A DNA stretch of 64,000 nucleotides from the NCBI GenBank assembly GCA_040756745.1, contig JBFLYO010000017.1:9092-73091 (forward strand), in the 5' to 3' direction. Source of the stretch: JBFLYO01 sp040756745 (GTDB lineage: Bacteria > Bacteroidota > Ignavibacteria > UBA10030 > UBA6906). A program made the translations under genes and the position numbers. Shown in pieces: positions 1 through 9,743 of the stretch. Position 1 is the stretch's first letter; each line of letters begins with the position of its first letter. Under the pieces are notes generated by a model. The model was given only the letters and a program-made list of their open reading frames with translations. It searched no databases and was not told the DNA's origin.

Positions 1-840
1 GTTGTACGCGGCTGTCGGCATCCCGAACGTCTGCTTCACCCGGTAGAGCACGTCCAGGTAAGGCATGGCCGGTTTCACCATGACGATGTCCGCCCCCTCT
101 GCGATGTCCTGCGCGACCTCGCGGATCGCTTCGTCGGAGTTCGCGGGGTCCATCTGGTGCGATCTGCGGTCACCGAACTTGGGTGTGCTTTCCGCCGCTT
201 CTCGGAATGGCCCGTAGAATCCCGACGCATACTTGGCAGCATACGACATGATCGGGAGGTTCGGGAAGCCGTTGGCATCCAGCGTTTCGCGGATCGCCTT
301 CACGCGCCCGTCAAACATGTCCGACGGAGCGACCATGTCCGCCCCGGCTTCCGCGTGCGTAAGTGCCTCACGTGTCAGCAGTTCAACGGATTCATCATTG
401 ACGATCTCGTTCCCCCGCACGATCCCGCAATGGCCATGGGAGGTGTATTCGCAGAGGCAGACATCGGTGATCAGGAAAAGCTCGGGGATCTCTTTCTTGA
501 CGGCCCGAAGCGCCTCCTGGACCACGCCGTGCTCGTTGTACGCGCCAGAGCCGACTTCGTCCTTCTCCTCCGGAATTCCGAAGAAAATGACCGCCGGTAT
601 GCCGCGGGACATGACATCGGCGCACTCGCGCACGATGGTGTCGACCGACATCTGAAACACCCCTGGCATCGACGAAACGGCCTTTTTGACATTCCGCCCG
701 GGGACCACAAACAACGGATAAATGAAGTCCTTCTTGGTCAGTGTGGTTTCCCGGACCATACTCCGCAGCGTCTCGGTCATCCGGAGCCGGCGGAGCCGGG
801 AGACCGGAAACTGTGCAACGTTCGTCTCTACGGTGCTCAT
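1..840 (-). CDS. hemB: delta-aminolevulinic acid dehydratase (porphobilinogen synthase), 3' end cut by window
   Basis: Condenses two 5-aminolevulinates to porphobilinogen in the cytoplasm. The frame is open for 280 codons from the ATG at 838-840 to the window edge; the family is about 325 residues, so roughly 45 C-terminal residues are missing. The zinc-site motif DVCLCEYTSHGHCG carries all three cysteines of the zinc-dependent type. The Schiff-base lysine lies in IVMVKPAMPYLD, and the loop GPFREAAES is also present. The start has an AGGG about 8 bases upstream and follows the hemY stop by 31 bases. It is the last visible gene of the heme operon. Confidence 0.96.
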   Translation of the reverse strand, partial: MSTVETNVAQFPVSRLRRLRMTETLRSMVRETTLTKKDFIYPLFVVPGRNVKKAVSSMPGVFQMSVDTIVRECADVMSRGIPAVIFFGIPEEKDEVGSGAYNEHGVVQEALRAVKKEIPELFLITDVCLCEYTSHGHCGIVRGNEIVNDESVELLTREALTHAEAGADMVAPSDMFDGRVKAIRETLDANGFPNLPIMSYAAKYASGFYGPFREAAESTPKFGDRRSHQMDPANSDEAIREVAQDIAEGADIVMVKPAMPYLDVLYRVKQTFGMPTAAYN

Positions 841-871
841 TGGTGCGCCCTCACGTTGTTAAGTACTACGA

Positions 872-2248
872 TCAGTGTCCTTCTCCGATGATCCGTCGCG
901 CAATCCGCTCGCCGCTCATGACACAATCTCCCACCGCGATGCCGCCACGGAAATTGCTGCAGAAATGGAGGCCGCGCACGCGGCCCTCCAAGGCCTCAAG
1001 CGCATTCATGATCTCCAGGTAACCAAGGGCATATTGCGGAATCGCCTTCTGCCACCGGATGACCTTGTGATAGGCCGGGTCCCCTTTCACCCCCATGATA
1101 CTGGCGAGCTCCGACGCGACGAGGCGGACAAGTTCTTCGTCTCCCCTGCCAGTGATGTCGGGCTGGCGCGATCCGCCGACGAATGTTGTCAGCGCAACAT
1201 GCCCGGAGGGTGCACGGCCTGGGAAGAGCGCCGAGGACCAGATAGTCCCCAGGATCTTCCGTCGCTCCCTTGCCGGTATGAGATACCCGAAACCGTCCAG
1301 CGGTCTGGTCATTGCCGCGGCGGGGTACCCGAGGAACACCTGCGCCACCGGGGGATAGGATATCCCTTCCAGTGCATCCGCGAGAGATGGCGCATAGGGA
1401 CGCACAAAGCGTTCTGCGACATACGCAGGGACGGCGATAACCACCGCGTCCGCCGTCACCTCTCCCCTTCCTTCCCTCGTCTCGAACCCGACCTTGATAC
1501 GCCCCTCCGGCATCCGATCTACAGAGGTGACGTTCGTCTGCAACCGGAGCCGGTCACCGAGAGAACCGGCCAGCGCACGGGGGAGCGTCTGCATCCCCCG
1601 ACGGAACGAGAACATACGTGCCCGGTCCTTTGCCTTCTCCGCCCGCTTCTTCCTCTCGCGTGCGCCGCCGATCATCCCGCGAATCAGGCCTCCGTAGCGC
1701 TCCTCCAGAGCATACAGCTTTGGAAACGCGGCACGGACACTGAGCCGTTCCGGGTCACCGGCATAGACACCTGCCACAAAGGGGTTGATGGCATACTCCA
1801 GGAACTCTCTGCCGAGTCGTCGCTCGACAAACTCTGCCACCGTCTCCTCTTCTCTCGCCCGTCCCACAAACGGTTCCTTCAGCAACCGGAGTTTTCCGCC
1901 AACCGACCACAATGACGACGCGACAAATGCCGGCGGCGACATCGGAAGGGGATGCAGCGTGCCGTCCCTGAGGATGTAGCGCTTGTCCGCGGCCGCATGA
2001 GCGTACACGCGCTCATCCACGAGACCCAGGCTTTCAAACATGTCGTTGAAGAGGGGAGTCGTTTCGAGTGCGCTGTTCGGTCCGGTCTCAACCAGCCAAC
2101 CGTTGTCCGCGATGGTCTGCATCGTCCCGCCCGGTGCGGCGTCCCGTTCCAGCACCGTCACGTCCACCCCACCCCGCCGCAGGTAGTGCGCCGCCGTCAG
2201 TCCGGAGATGCCGCCGCCGACAACCACAACCGAACGCGCCTCGCTCAT
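872..2248 (-). CDS. hemY: oxygen-dependent protoporphyrinogen IX oxidase, FAD type
   Basis: Oxidises protoporphyrinogen IX to protoporphyrin IX, the penultimate step of the protoporphyrin pathway. The 458 residues begin with a Rossmann FAD site (VVVVGGGISGLTAAHYL). The LERDAAPGG turn and GPNSALE follow, and the C-terminus has the FAD-contact stretch GGIAVGDCVMSGERIA. Length matches the HemY/PPOX family (about 450-470). It is not the flavodoxin-like HemG or the membrane HemJ type. The ATG overlaps the hemH stop by four bases (ATGA), implying translational coupling. Confidence 0.94.
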   Translation of the reverse strand: MSEARSVVVVGGGISGLTAAHYLRRGGVDVTVLERDAAPGGTMQTIADNGWLVETGPNSALETTPLFNDMFESLGLVDERVYAHAAADKRYILRDGTLHPLPMSPPAFVASSLWSVGGKLRLLKEPFVGRAREEETVAEFVERRLGREFLEYAINPFVAGVYAGDPERLSVRAAFPKLYALEERYGGLIRGMIGGARERKKRAEKAKDRARMFSFRRGMQTLPRALAGSLGDRLRLQTNVTSVDRMPEGRIKVGFETREGRGEVTADAVVIAVPAYVAERFVRPYAPSLADALEGISYPPVAQVFLGYPAAAMTRPLDGFGYLIPARERRKILGTIWSSALFPGRAPSGHVALTTFVGGSRQPDITGRGDEELVRLVASELASIMGVKGDPAYHKVIRWQKAIPQYALGYLEIMNALEALEGRVRGLHFCSNFRGGIAVGDCVMSGERIARRIIGEGH

Positions 2249-3228
2249 CCGGCCGCCTTCCGCAGGACGAGATCGGCCAGGGCGTCGATAAAGTAGGGGT
2301 TCGTATGGAGTGCCGGCGACATATCGAAATACCTGATCCCGCGGGCACGCGCCTCAGCCCGCCCCTCGATGTTGATCTCCCAGAGGGTCTCGCTGTGGTC
2401 GGACACGAAAGCGATCGGCACGACGATGACATGCGAGACATTCTCATGCGCCAGGCGCTCGATTGTCTGATCGAGCGAGGGCTCGAGCCATTTCTGCGGT
2501 CCAACCTTGCTCTGATAACAGAGATGATGGCGCAGCCCGAAGTTTCCCGCTTTGAGGACCGCGGCATAGGTACGGACAATCTGCGGCTGGTAGGGATCCC
2601 CATCGCGCACCAGCTTCAGCGGCGTGCCGTGGGCGCTGAAGACGAGATGTACGTGTGAGCGCTCGGATTCGGGCACCCGGTTCAGGGCGATCGTGATGTT
2701 CCGCACGAGCGCGGCAACGAACCGGGGATGATCCGCGTACTGTTCGACGAGCTCCGTGCGCATGTGCGTGGCGCCCCGGCGGGCAATGACCCGGCCCCAC
2801 TCGTTGACGCTCGATCCCGTGGTCGTCTTCGAATACTGCGGGTAGAGGGGGAGCAGGATGACCCGCTCCACGCCAGCTGCCGCCAGCTGAGCGATCGCCG
2901 TATCGGTCATTGGATGCCAGTACCGCATCGCAATGACGACCCTGACGTTCAGCCGGGGGAGGAGCGCACGTTCGAGGGCGGAAGCCTGGCGAAGGGTCAG
3001 CTTGAGGATCGGGGAGCGCCCTCCGATGCGACGGTAGTATTTCTGCACCTTTGGCGCACGAGTGCGCGCGATCAGCCGCGCGAGCCGCCGGCGGAAGAGG
3101 AACGCCAGCGGGAGGTCAATAATATCGGGGTCGCTGAACAGATTAACGAGGAATGGCTCGACGCTGTCGAGCGAGTCAGGCCCCCCAAGCTGGAGGAGGA
3201 CGACGCCGAGAGGTTTCTGGGCACTCAT
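2245..3228 (-). CDS. hemH: ferrochelatase
   Basis: Inserts Fe2+ into protoporphyrin IX to give protoheme. The 327 residues open with GVVLLQLGGPDSLDSVEPFL, as in bacterial ferrochelatases. They contain PLYPQYSKTTTGS, the FSAHGTPLK segment with the metal-binding histidine, and YQSKVGPQKWLEPS near the C-terminal third. Length is normal for the family (310-340). It lies 13 bases after the sensor-kinase stop and overlaps hemY by four bases. Within this operon the order of the last two reactions is reversed relative to gene order. Confidence 0.95.
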   Translation of the reverse strand: MSAQKPLGVVLLQLGGPDSLDSVEPFLVNLFSDPDIIDLPLAFLFRRRLARLIARTRAPKVQKYYRRIGGRSPILKLTLRQASALERALLPRLNVRVVIAMRYWHPMTDTAIAQLAAAGVERVILLPLYPQYSKTTTGSSVNEWGRVIARRGATHMRTELVEQYADHPRFVAALVRNITIALNRVPESERSHVHLVFSAHGTPLKLVRDGDPYQPQIVRTYAAVLKAGNFGLRHHLCYQSKVGPQKWLEPSLDQTIERLAHENVSHVIVVPIAFVSDHSETLWEINIEGRAEARARGIRYFDMSPALHTNPYFIDALADLVLRKAAG

Positions 3229-3241
3229 GGTGCATCGACCC

Positions 3242-6034
3242 TCATGCGGGCGGGGCGTCGAGAACCCGGCGCACGGCGACGGCCAGATCGTCGATCCTGT
3301 ACGGTTTCTGAACGAACGCTTTCACCCCGCGCGCCAGAAGATCGCGCGCACGCTCGTCCTGCGAATAGCCGGTGGAAAGAATCACGCGAACATCCGGATT
3401 CATGGACTTGAGTTTATCAAACGTCTCCGGCCCACCCATGCCGGGCATCGTCATGTCCAGGATCACCAGGTCAATCTCCCTCCCCCGTTCATTATAGATT
3501 TCGACCGCCGCCCTGCCATCGCCTGCCCCCACCACGGCATACCCCTTGTCCTGCAGGATATCGGACACCAGCGTGCGGATGGTCTCTTCGTCGTCCACAA
3601 TGAGAATGGTCTCGCGGCCACGCGTCGGCCCGCTTTCGGTTGCGGCAGCACGCTCGGCGGCCTTTTCCACGGCAGGGATGTACACCGAGAATGTTGTCCC
3701 CACGCCGACCTCGCTCTCGACATTGATGAAGCCCCCATGATTCTTCACGATGCCGTAGACGGTCGCAAGGCCGAGGCCGGTTCCTTTTCCCTTTTCCTTG
3801 GTTGTAAAGAACGGGTCGAAGATCTTCCCCCGGATCGTCCGGTCAATACCGACACCCGTATCGGCAATGTCGATCTTCACGTAGGGGCCCCAGCGCGCGT
3901 CAAGCACCGTCTGGAGGAACGCGTCGGGCCGGTCCAGGCGCTGCGTGCCGATCGTCAACGTCCCTCCGCCCGGCATGGCGTCGCGCGCATTGATGCAGAG
4001 GTTCATCAGCACCTGTTGCATCTGCGAGGCGTCCGCCTCTATCACAGGTGAAGAGGGATCGAGTGAGGCCTGCAACTGGATATTCTTCTCGATGGACCCG
4101 CGGAGCAGTTCAACGGTCTCGCCGATGAGATCATTGATTGCCATCGGCCCGACGACGTATTTGCCCCCGCGTGCAAAGGCCAGAAGCTGCGACGTCAGCT
4201 CTGCCGCGCGGAGAGCCGACCGCTCGATCGTCTCCAGATGGGGAAAAATCTTGTCCTCTTTCGGCACCTGCGACTTAACAAACGAGGCATAGCCGAGTAT
4301 GCCTCCCAGGATATTGTTGAAATCGTGGGCAATTCCACCAGCGAGGAGCCCGATGCTCTCCATTTTCTGGGACTGAATGAGCTGTTCTTCGAGTCGCCGC
4401 CTGTCGGTCACATCCTCCAGCATGCCCACGACGTTGGTGAGCATGGCATTCCCCCCCGTGACCGGGAACATCCGCGCATGCACCGTTCGCTCGGCTCCGG
4501 TGAGCTGGAGATCGGGTGACGCGGAGCGCGGATCGATCACCACCGACGGAATGTCCACGATCTGTCCCTTGTAGGCCGCAGCCACATTGTCGGACAATCC
4601 CGATTTCTTGAACACCCTGGCATGGAAGACGTTGACGCGGCCGACGACCGCCTCCTTGCCCGGTGCACCGAAGAGTCGAAGCCAGGCTTCATTGACGTCC
4701 ACGAGATTGCCGCGCGGATCCAGGACCATGACCGCAAGAGGTGTCTGGTTGAGGATCCGGTTCAGCGTGTCACGCGATTCGAGGATGGCCTCCTCAAGCC
4801 GCTTCCGTTCGGTGATATCGCGTGCCACCCCCTGCACGCCGATCACTTTCCCCTCTTTGAACACCGGCTTCTCGTTGATCTCCAGCAGCAAGCGCCGCCC
4901 GTCGGCATGATACACTTCGCACAGATAGGCCGGGGCGGCGATCCCTTCACGCATCGCGCGCTCGGTGTACTCGCGGACCTGGAGGTTGATCGGGCTATCG
5001 GTGAGCGACTTGGTGTAGTGATCTTTCCAGAATGCCGCTGTGTGGCCGGTGATCCGTTCCACCGAGGGGGAGATGTAGGTGAAAATCCCCTTCACGTCGT
5101 GGACGTAGAAGAACATGTCGAGCGTTCCCTCGACGATGATGCGGAGCAGCTCTTCGGACGCCGCGAGCTTGACCTCCGCTCGTTTCTGCTCGCTCAGGTC
5201 GCGGAGGATGGCAACGATCACGTTTCGGTCGCCCAGGCTGACGAGGCTGGCGGTCATCTCCGTCGGGACGCGCTTGCCGTTCTTTCTGACGTAGTCAACC
5301 GGACCGATCTGGGCAACCCATTTCGCGGTGCGCACCCTTTCGAACGCGGCGTGTGCAGAGGCCTGGTAATCCTCAGCATGCAGGTCGAAGATGCTGCTCC
5401 CGATCAGCTCGTTTCTCCGGCGGCCGGTGAGGCGCAGGGCCTGGGGGTTGACGTCGATGATCGCCCCATCACGGGGGTCCACAAGGAACACGGCGTCGAT
5501 CACGCCGCGGAAGAGTGTATTATATTTCTCAAGCGCCCCGTGCAGCTTCTCATCCGTTCCGGCCCGGTCAAGCAAGGTCGCCGCATGCGCAGCAACGATG
5601 CGGACAAGCTTCAGCGTCGCTGCCGGTTCGTGAAACGGCGACGTACTCCCTATGCAGAGCGCTCCCACTGTGCTGCGTCGGAGCCTGACGGGTACAACGC
5701 TCACAGCGGCAAGCCCTGCCTCTGTGAAGGAGCGCGAAGCCGCCGACTGGGCGATACGCGCGCGCATCACAGGGGAACCGTTACGGATCACCGCGCGCGC
5801 CAACGGGCGGACGGCATCATCGGCTTTCGGTCCCGAGACTCCGCTTCTGGACTCCCGCGAGAACACCAGACGGGTGTCCTCGCCATCGACCCGTACGAGA
5901 GAGCAGTAGGAGCACCCGGTCTCGGACGCGACGGCGGAGAGCAGCAACCGAACTCCCTTGGCAGTCGGGTGGGACGCTGAGAGGATCGCGAGGCGTTCCA
6001 GGAGGCGCGCACGACGATCAGCCGTAAGACGCAT
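3242..6034 (-). CDS. hybrid sensor histidine kinase: GAF, three PAS, HisKA, HATPase, receiver
   Basis: A 930-residue soluble sensor with no evident membrane segment. A GAF-like domain (about 30-160) is followed by three PAS domains (about 165-285, 290-415, 420-560). Next come a dimerisation domain with the phospho-acceptor histidine in GGIAHDFNNILGG, and an ATPase with NARDAMPGGG, DTGVGI and GKGTGLGLATVYG. A C-terminal receiver has its acceptor aspartate in LVILDMTMPGMGG and lysine in AFVQKPY. The input signal is unknown; cytoplasmic PAS/GAF domains can bind heme, flavin or small ligands. It sits inside the heme operon between hemF and hemH, 32 bases after hemF, so it is probably co-transcribed. 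No separate output regulator is adjacent. Confidence 0.9.
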   Translation of the reverse strand: MRLTADRRARLLERLAILSASHPTAKGVRLLLSAVASETGCSYCSLVRVDGEDTRLVFSRESRSGVSGPKADDAVRPLARAVIRNGSPVMRARIAQSAASRSFTEAGLAAVSVVPVRLRRSTVGALCIGSTSPFHEPAATLKLVRIVAAHAATLLDRAGTDEKLHGALEKYNTLFRGVIDAVFLVDPRDGAIIDVNPQALRLTGRRRNELIGSSIFDLHAEDYQASAHAAFERVRTAKWVAQIGPVDYVRKNGKRVPTEMTASLVSLGDRNVIVAILRDLSEQKRAEVKLAASEELLRIIVEGTLDMFFYVHDVKGIFTYISPSVERITGHTAAFWKDHYTKSLTDSPINLQVREYTERAMREGIAAPAYLCEVYHADGRRLLLEINEKPVFKEGKVIGVQGVARDITERKRLEEAILESRDTLNRILNQTPLAVMVLDPRGNLVDVNEAWLRLFGAPGKEAVVGRVNVFHARVFKKSGLSDNVAAAYKGQIVDIPSVVIDPRSASPDLQLTGAERTVHARMFPVTGGNAMLTNVVGMLEDVTDRRRLEEQLIQSQKMESIGLLAGGIAHDFNNILGGILGYASFVKSQVPKEDKIFPHLETIERSALRAAELTSQLLAFARGGKYVVGPMAINDLIGETVELLRGSIEKNIQLQASLDPSSPVIEADASQMQQVLMNLCINARDAMPGGGTLTIGTQRLDRPDAFLQTVLDARWGPYVKIDIADTGVGIDRTIRGKIFDPFFTTKEKGKGTGLGLATVYGIVKNHGGFINVESEVGVGTTFSVYIPAVEKAAERAAATESGPTRGRETILIVDDEETIRTLVSDILQDKGYAVVGAGDGRAAVEIYNERGREIDLVILDMTMPGMGGPETFDKLKSMNPDVRVILSTGYSQDERARDLLARGVKAFVQKPYRIDDLAVAVRRVLDAPPA

Positions 6035-6066
6035 CGAAGTCTAGGCTCCTTCCAGGGGGCTTGCGT

Positions 6067-6978
6067 TCATACCCACTCCCGCGGGGATGACAGGAGTGCA
6101 AGAAGACGTGCTTCACGCGAACCGGGGTCCGGGCGAACATCGTATCCCCATCGCACCAGCGGGGGGAGCGACATCAGGATCGACTCCACTCGACCGCCCG
6201 TTTCGAGCCCGAAAGCCGTCCCCCGGTCGTAGAGCAGATTAAATTCCACATACCGGCCCCGGCGGACGAGTTGCCATGCACGTTCCCGTTCCCCCCATTC
6301 CTCTCCGGCCCGCCGGAGAACGATGGGCGTGTAGGCCGGCAGGAATGTGTCGCCGACGGAGCGCACAAAGCTGAAGAGCTTCTCGCCGTCTCCGCGAAGG
6401 TAATCGAAAAAGATCCCTCCGACGCCGCGCGTTTCGTTTCGGTGACGAAGGAAGAAATATTCATCGCACCACTTCTTGTAGCGGGGGTAAAGGTCCGCCC
6501 CATGGGCATCACACGCCCCCTTGAGGGTCCGGTGAAATCCAACAATGTCCTCTTCAAACGGATAGTACGGCGTCAGATCAATCCCCCCACCGAACCAGAA
6601 ATCCCCCCCTTCCCGCTCGAAGTACCGGAAGTTGGCATGCACCGTCGGGATCATCGGGCTCCGCGGATGGAGGACGAGAGAAATCCCGCTGGCAAAGAAC
6701 TCCGCGCGGGGCACCTGCAGTGTCTCGGCCATCGTCTCGGGGAGGAGGCCGTGAACCGCCGAACTGTTCACTCCCCCCTTCTCCAGAAGGGCCCCGTCTT
6801 CGATCACGCGTGCACGCCCTCCGCCGCCGCCGGGTCGCTCCCACCGGTCCTCGCGGAATTTCCGCTTCCCGTCAAGTTCCTCCAGCGCCCTGCAGATTTG
6901 TTCCTGCAGCCCCTCAATGTACTCCTGCATCCGAACGGCAAGAGGAGATCGCTTCGGAGCCCCCCGCCGCTCAGACAT
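6067..6978 (-). CDS. hemF: aerobic coproporphyrinogen III oxidase
   Basis: Oxygen-dependent decarboxylation of coproporphyrinogen III to protoporphyrinogen IX. 303 residues from MSERRGAPKR at 6978, the normal HemF length. Motifs seen are VHANFRYFE, the glycine-rich FWFGGGIDLTPYYP, YKKWCDEYFFLRHR and GRYVEFNLLYDRGT. A longer upstream frame exists, but its first 32 residues lie inside hemE and look unlike the family. The chosen ATG overlaps the end of hemE by eight bases. Presence of this oxygen-requiring form rather than only radical SAM HemN points to an aerobic or facultative cell. Confidence 0.94.
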   Translation of the reverse strand: MSERRGAPKRSPLAVRMQEYIEGLQEQICRALEELDGKRKFREDRWERPGGGGGRARVIEDGALLEKGGVNSSAVHGLLPETMAETLQVPRAEFFASGISLVLHPRSPMIPTVHANFRYFEREGGDFWFGGGIDLTPYYPFEEDIVGFHRTLKGACDAHGADLYPRYKKWCDEYFFLRHRNETRGVGGIFFDYLRGDGEKLFSFVRSVGDTFLPAYTPIVLRRAGEEWGERERAWQLVRRGRYVEFNLLYDRGTAFGLETGGRVESILMSLPPLVRWGYDVRPDPGSREARLLALLSSPREWV

Positions 6979-8011
6979 GATATACTGTGCTTTCCTCCTG
7001 TACCGCGCGGACCATGGCGCGTACATGTTCCACAGGCACGTCCGGGAAGATTCCGTGTCCCAGGTTGAAGACATGGCCTGGGCCGCGGCCGTACTTCCGG
7101 AGGATGGAGCGGACTTCTTTTCTGATCATTTCGGGGGATGCGTAGAGAAACGATGGATCAAGATTCCCCTGAATCGCGACCCGTTCCCCGATCGCCTCGC
7201 GCGCCGAGGCCATATCGACGGTCCAGTCGATGCCCACAACGTCCGCTCCGATCGCCGCTAGGTCCTTCAGTGCATGATTGGCCCCTTTGGAAAACACGAT
7301 CACGGGGGCCCCGTCCCGATGCAGAGCGGACACGATCTCAAACATCGGATCAAGAGAGAATTTGCGGTAATGATCGGGATCGAGGATACCTCCCCAAGTA
7401 TCAAAGAGCTGGACTGCATCCGCCCCCGCGGCAATCTGCGCCTCGAGGTACCGCCGCACGACCTCCACGAGGCGTCGAAGAATCTTGCCCAGCAGTTCGG
7501 GCTCGTCGAGCATCATCCGTTTCACGGCGGCGAATTCCCTGGACCCCTTCCCTTCCACCATGTATGCGGCAATGGTCCAGGGTGAACCGGCGAAACCGAT
7601 GAGGGGGACGCGTCCCTGGAGGGACCGCTTCGAGGCAGCGATCGCCTCCATCACGAAACGTAACTGTCGCTCCGGATCGACGTCCCTCAGACTTTCAAGG
7701 TCGCTTGCGCTTCGCAGCGGTGCCCCAAAGACAGGGCCGCGCGACTCAACCATCTCCAGTTGCATCCCCATGGCTTCCGGGACGACGAGGATGTCGGAAA
7801 AGATGATTGCCGCATCCACGCCGAGAATGTCGACCGGCTGGAGCGTGACCTCGGCGGCCAGCTCCGGCGTTTTGCACATCGTGAGGAAGTCGGTCTTCGC
7901 CCGGACGGCTCGGTATTCCGGAAGATAACGGCCCGCCTGTCGCATCATCCAGACGGGTGTCCGGTCGACGCCCTGACGCCTGCACGCCCGGAGAAACCTG
8001 TCACTATTCAT
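6971..8011 (-). CDS. hemE: uroporphyrinogen III decarboxylase
   Basis: Removes four carboxyl groups from uroporphyrinogen III to make coproporphyrinogen III. The 346 residues carry the signature RTPVWMMRQAGRYLPEYR near the N-terminus. The catalytic aspartate lies in AAIIFSDILVV, and GFAGSPWTIAAYMVEG and FNLGHGIFPDVPVEHV follow. Length is typical (340-355). A GAAGG-type ribosome site precedes the ATG, six bases after the hemD stop. Confidence 0.96.
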   Translation of the reverse strand: MNSDRFLRACRRQGVDRTPVWMMRQAGRYLPEYRAVRAKTDFLTMCKTPELAAEVTLQPVDILGVDAAIIFSDILVVPEAMGMQLEMVESRGPVFGAPLRSASDLESLRDVDPERQLRFVMEAIAASKRSLQGRVPLIGFAGSPWTIAAYMVEGKGSREFAAVKRMMLDEPELLGKILRRLVEVVRRYLEAQIAAGADAVQLFDTWGGILDPDHYRKFSLDPMFEIVSALHRDGAPVIVFSKGANHALKDLAAIGADVVGIDWTVDMASAREAIGERVAIQGNLDPSFLYASPEMIRKEVRSILRKYGRGPGHVFNLGHGIFPDVPVEHVRAMVRAVQEESTVYHV

Positions 8012-8017
8012 TCGCCT

Positions 8018-8788
8018 TCAATTGTAGAAATCGTCGATGCACTGCACCAGCCCCCGGGCGGTCGACTCGCGCGCCATCATATCGACCGGAAGTCCGAGGT
8101 CGCGGATCGCATCCGCTGTCGTCGGACCGATGACAGCGATCTTCGCGTGGTCGGGGACTGCGGCAAGGTTGTGCGAGTCGAACAACGACGCAAAATTTTC
8201 GGCTGCCGACGGGCTGGCAAACGTTAAAACGTCGAACTCGCCCCCGAGGATTCGCCGCATGATACTCATTGCCTCGAGTCCCTCCGGCCTGGTCGTGGTG
8301 TAGACGATCACCTGATCGACGGCCGCGCCGGCGTTTCGGAGCCCTCGGGTCGTCTCCTCCCGTGCAAGCGTGCCGCACGGAAAGAGAAGGTGTGTCCCCT
8401 CATACACTTTGCCCAGTGAGGAGGCCAGCGAGACTGCGGTCGCTTCCGGGGGGGTGAGGTCAACCCTCGCGCCGAAGGTGCGGACTGCCTCGGCAGTTTT
8501 GTTGCCCACTGCAATCGTCCTCAGTCCGGCACGCTGGGCGTCGTCCAGACCCAGGATCACCGCCCGTCCGAAGAACCCCTCGACGGCATTAACGCTCGTA
8601 AAGACTATTGCGTCGTAGTCCCTGATGCGCCGGATCGCATCGTCGCACTCCCTCCACGATGCCGGTGGCGCGATCGTGATCAAGGGAATAACGACGGCGG
8701 TTCCGCCACGTTTCTCGATCTCCTTCACCATCTCGCCGGCCTGCCGCCTGGGCCGGGTCACCAGGATGGTGCGGCTACGCAGGCTCAT
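8018..8788 (-). CDS. hemD: uroporphyrinogen III synthase
   Basis: Cyclises hydroxymethylbilane to uroporphyrinogen III. 256 residues from the ATG at 8786-8788 (MSLRSRTILVTRPRRQAGE). This start opens directly into the first strand of the family and overlaps the end of hemC by fourteen bases. HemD is poorly conserved, but the opening TILVTRP, the DAIVFTSVNAVEGFF segment and the C-terminal KIAVIGPTTADAIRDLG are characteristic. Position between hemC and hemE supports the call. Confidence 0.92.
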   Translation of the reverse strand: MSLRSRTILVTRPRRQAGEMVKEIEKRGGTAVVIPLITIAPPASWRECDDAIRRIRDYDAIVFTSVNAVEGFFGRAVILGLDDAQRAGLRTIAVGNKTAEAVRTFGARVDLTPPEATAVSLASSLGKVYEGTHLLFPCGTLAREETTRGLRNAGAAVDQVIVYTTTRPEGLEAMSIMRRILGGEFDVLTFASPSAAENFASLFDSHNLAAVPDHAKIAVIGPTTADAIRDLGLPVDMMARESTARGLVQCIDDFYN

Positions 8789-9743
8789 GGGATGCCGGGC
8801 GTATCGACCGGAGGATTTGTTCCGCACCTCCTTGAAGTAGTGTCTCAGCAAGTTTCCGGCCGAGGTCGTCCGCTTCCTCCGGCTGCCCGTGAATCCTCCC
8901 CCGGACGATCGTTTTGCCGTCGAGCGACCCTACCATGGCGTCCAGCCGGAGCTCGGGAATCGACCCGTTCCTCTCCACCAGACGCCCGTGTGCGCCGATC
9001 GGCACCTGGCAGCCTCCTTCGAGCCGACGGAGGAGAGCCCGCTCCGCAGTGGTGGCAAACGTGGTAGATGCGTCTGCCAACCCCTCAAGAGTTTCCGCCA
9101 CCTCCGCATCTCCTTCCCTCATCTCGATCGCGAGCGCCCCCTGTCCCACCGCCGGCAGAATGACATCGGCAGGAATCACTTCACCGATGGCCTGGTCAAG
9201 ACCCAGGCGCACAACCCCCGCACGCGCGAGAATGATCCCCTGCCACGTCGATTCTTCCAGCTTCTTCATCCGCGTATGCAGGTTTCCCCGGAGATCAACG
9301 ACGGTGACGTCGGGGCGTAGGGCAAGAAGCTGGCATTTCCGCCTGAGGCTCCCTGTGGCGATAAGCGCACCGTAAAGTTGTTCCTTCAGTGTGCGGACCG
9401 GGTTATCGGGATGGGGGATGAACACATCACGCACGTCCTCGCGGCGGCACACTGCGCCGATGACGAGTCCTGCAGGAACCAGCGTGGGTAGATCTTTCAG
9501 ACTGTGTACGGCAATGTCGATCCGCCCCGCACGCAGGGCCTCCTCAATCTCTTTGGTAAAAAGCCCCTTATCCCCGATGGCCGCCAGCGGAGAATCCAGG
9601 ACGCGGTCCCCCGTCGTGCGGATCACCTCGAGCGTCGTCTCGAGCCACGGATGATGCTTCTGCAATTCTCGAGCCACCCAGCGGGCCTGCCAGAGCGCAA
9701 GTTCGCTTCCACGGCTGCCGATCCTGAGAGTCTTATTCTCCAC
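8775..9743 (-). CDS. hemC: hydroxymethylbilane synthase (porphobilinogen deaminase)
   Basis: Polymerises four porphobilinogens into hydroxymethylbilane using a covalent dipyrromethane cofactor. Conserved pieces are LRIGSRGSELALWQARWV, HSLKDLPT, ATGSLRRKCQLL and the cofactor cysteine in RRLEGGCQVPIGAHG. I place the start at a GTG (9741-9743), giving 322 residues. An AAGG site lies about six bases upstream, and the longer frame upstream only adds hemA-antiphase sequence. This GTG lies within the last codons of hemA (11-base overlap). Confidence 0.94.
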   Translation of the reverse strand: MENKTLRIGSRGSELALWQARWVARELQKHHPWLETTLEVIRTTGDRVLDSPLAAIGDKGLFTKEIEEALRAGRIDIAVHSLKDLPTLVPAGLVIGAVCRREDVRDVFIPHPDNPVRTLKEQLYGALIATGSLRRKCQLLALRPDVTVVDLRGNLHTRMKKLEESTWQGIILARAGVVRLGLDQAIGEVIPADVILPAVGQGALAIEMREGDAEVAETLEGLADASTTFATTAERALLRRLEGGCQVPIGAHGRLVERNGSIPELRLDAMVGSLDGKTIVRGRIHGQPEEADDLGRKLAETLLQGGAEQILRSIRPASHEPA

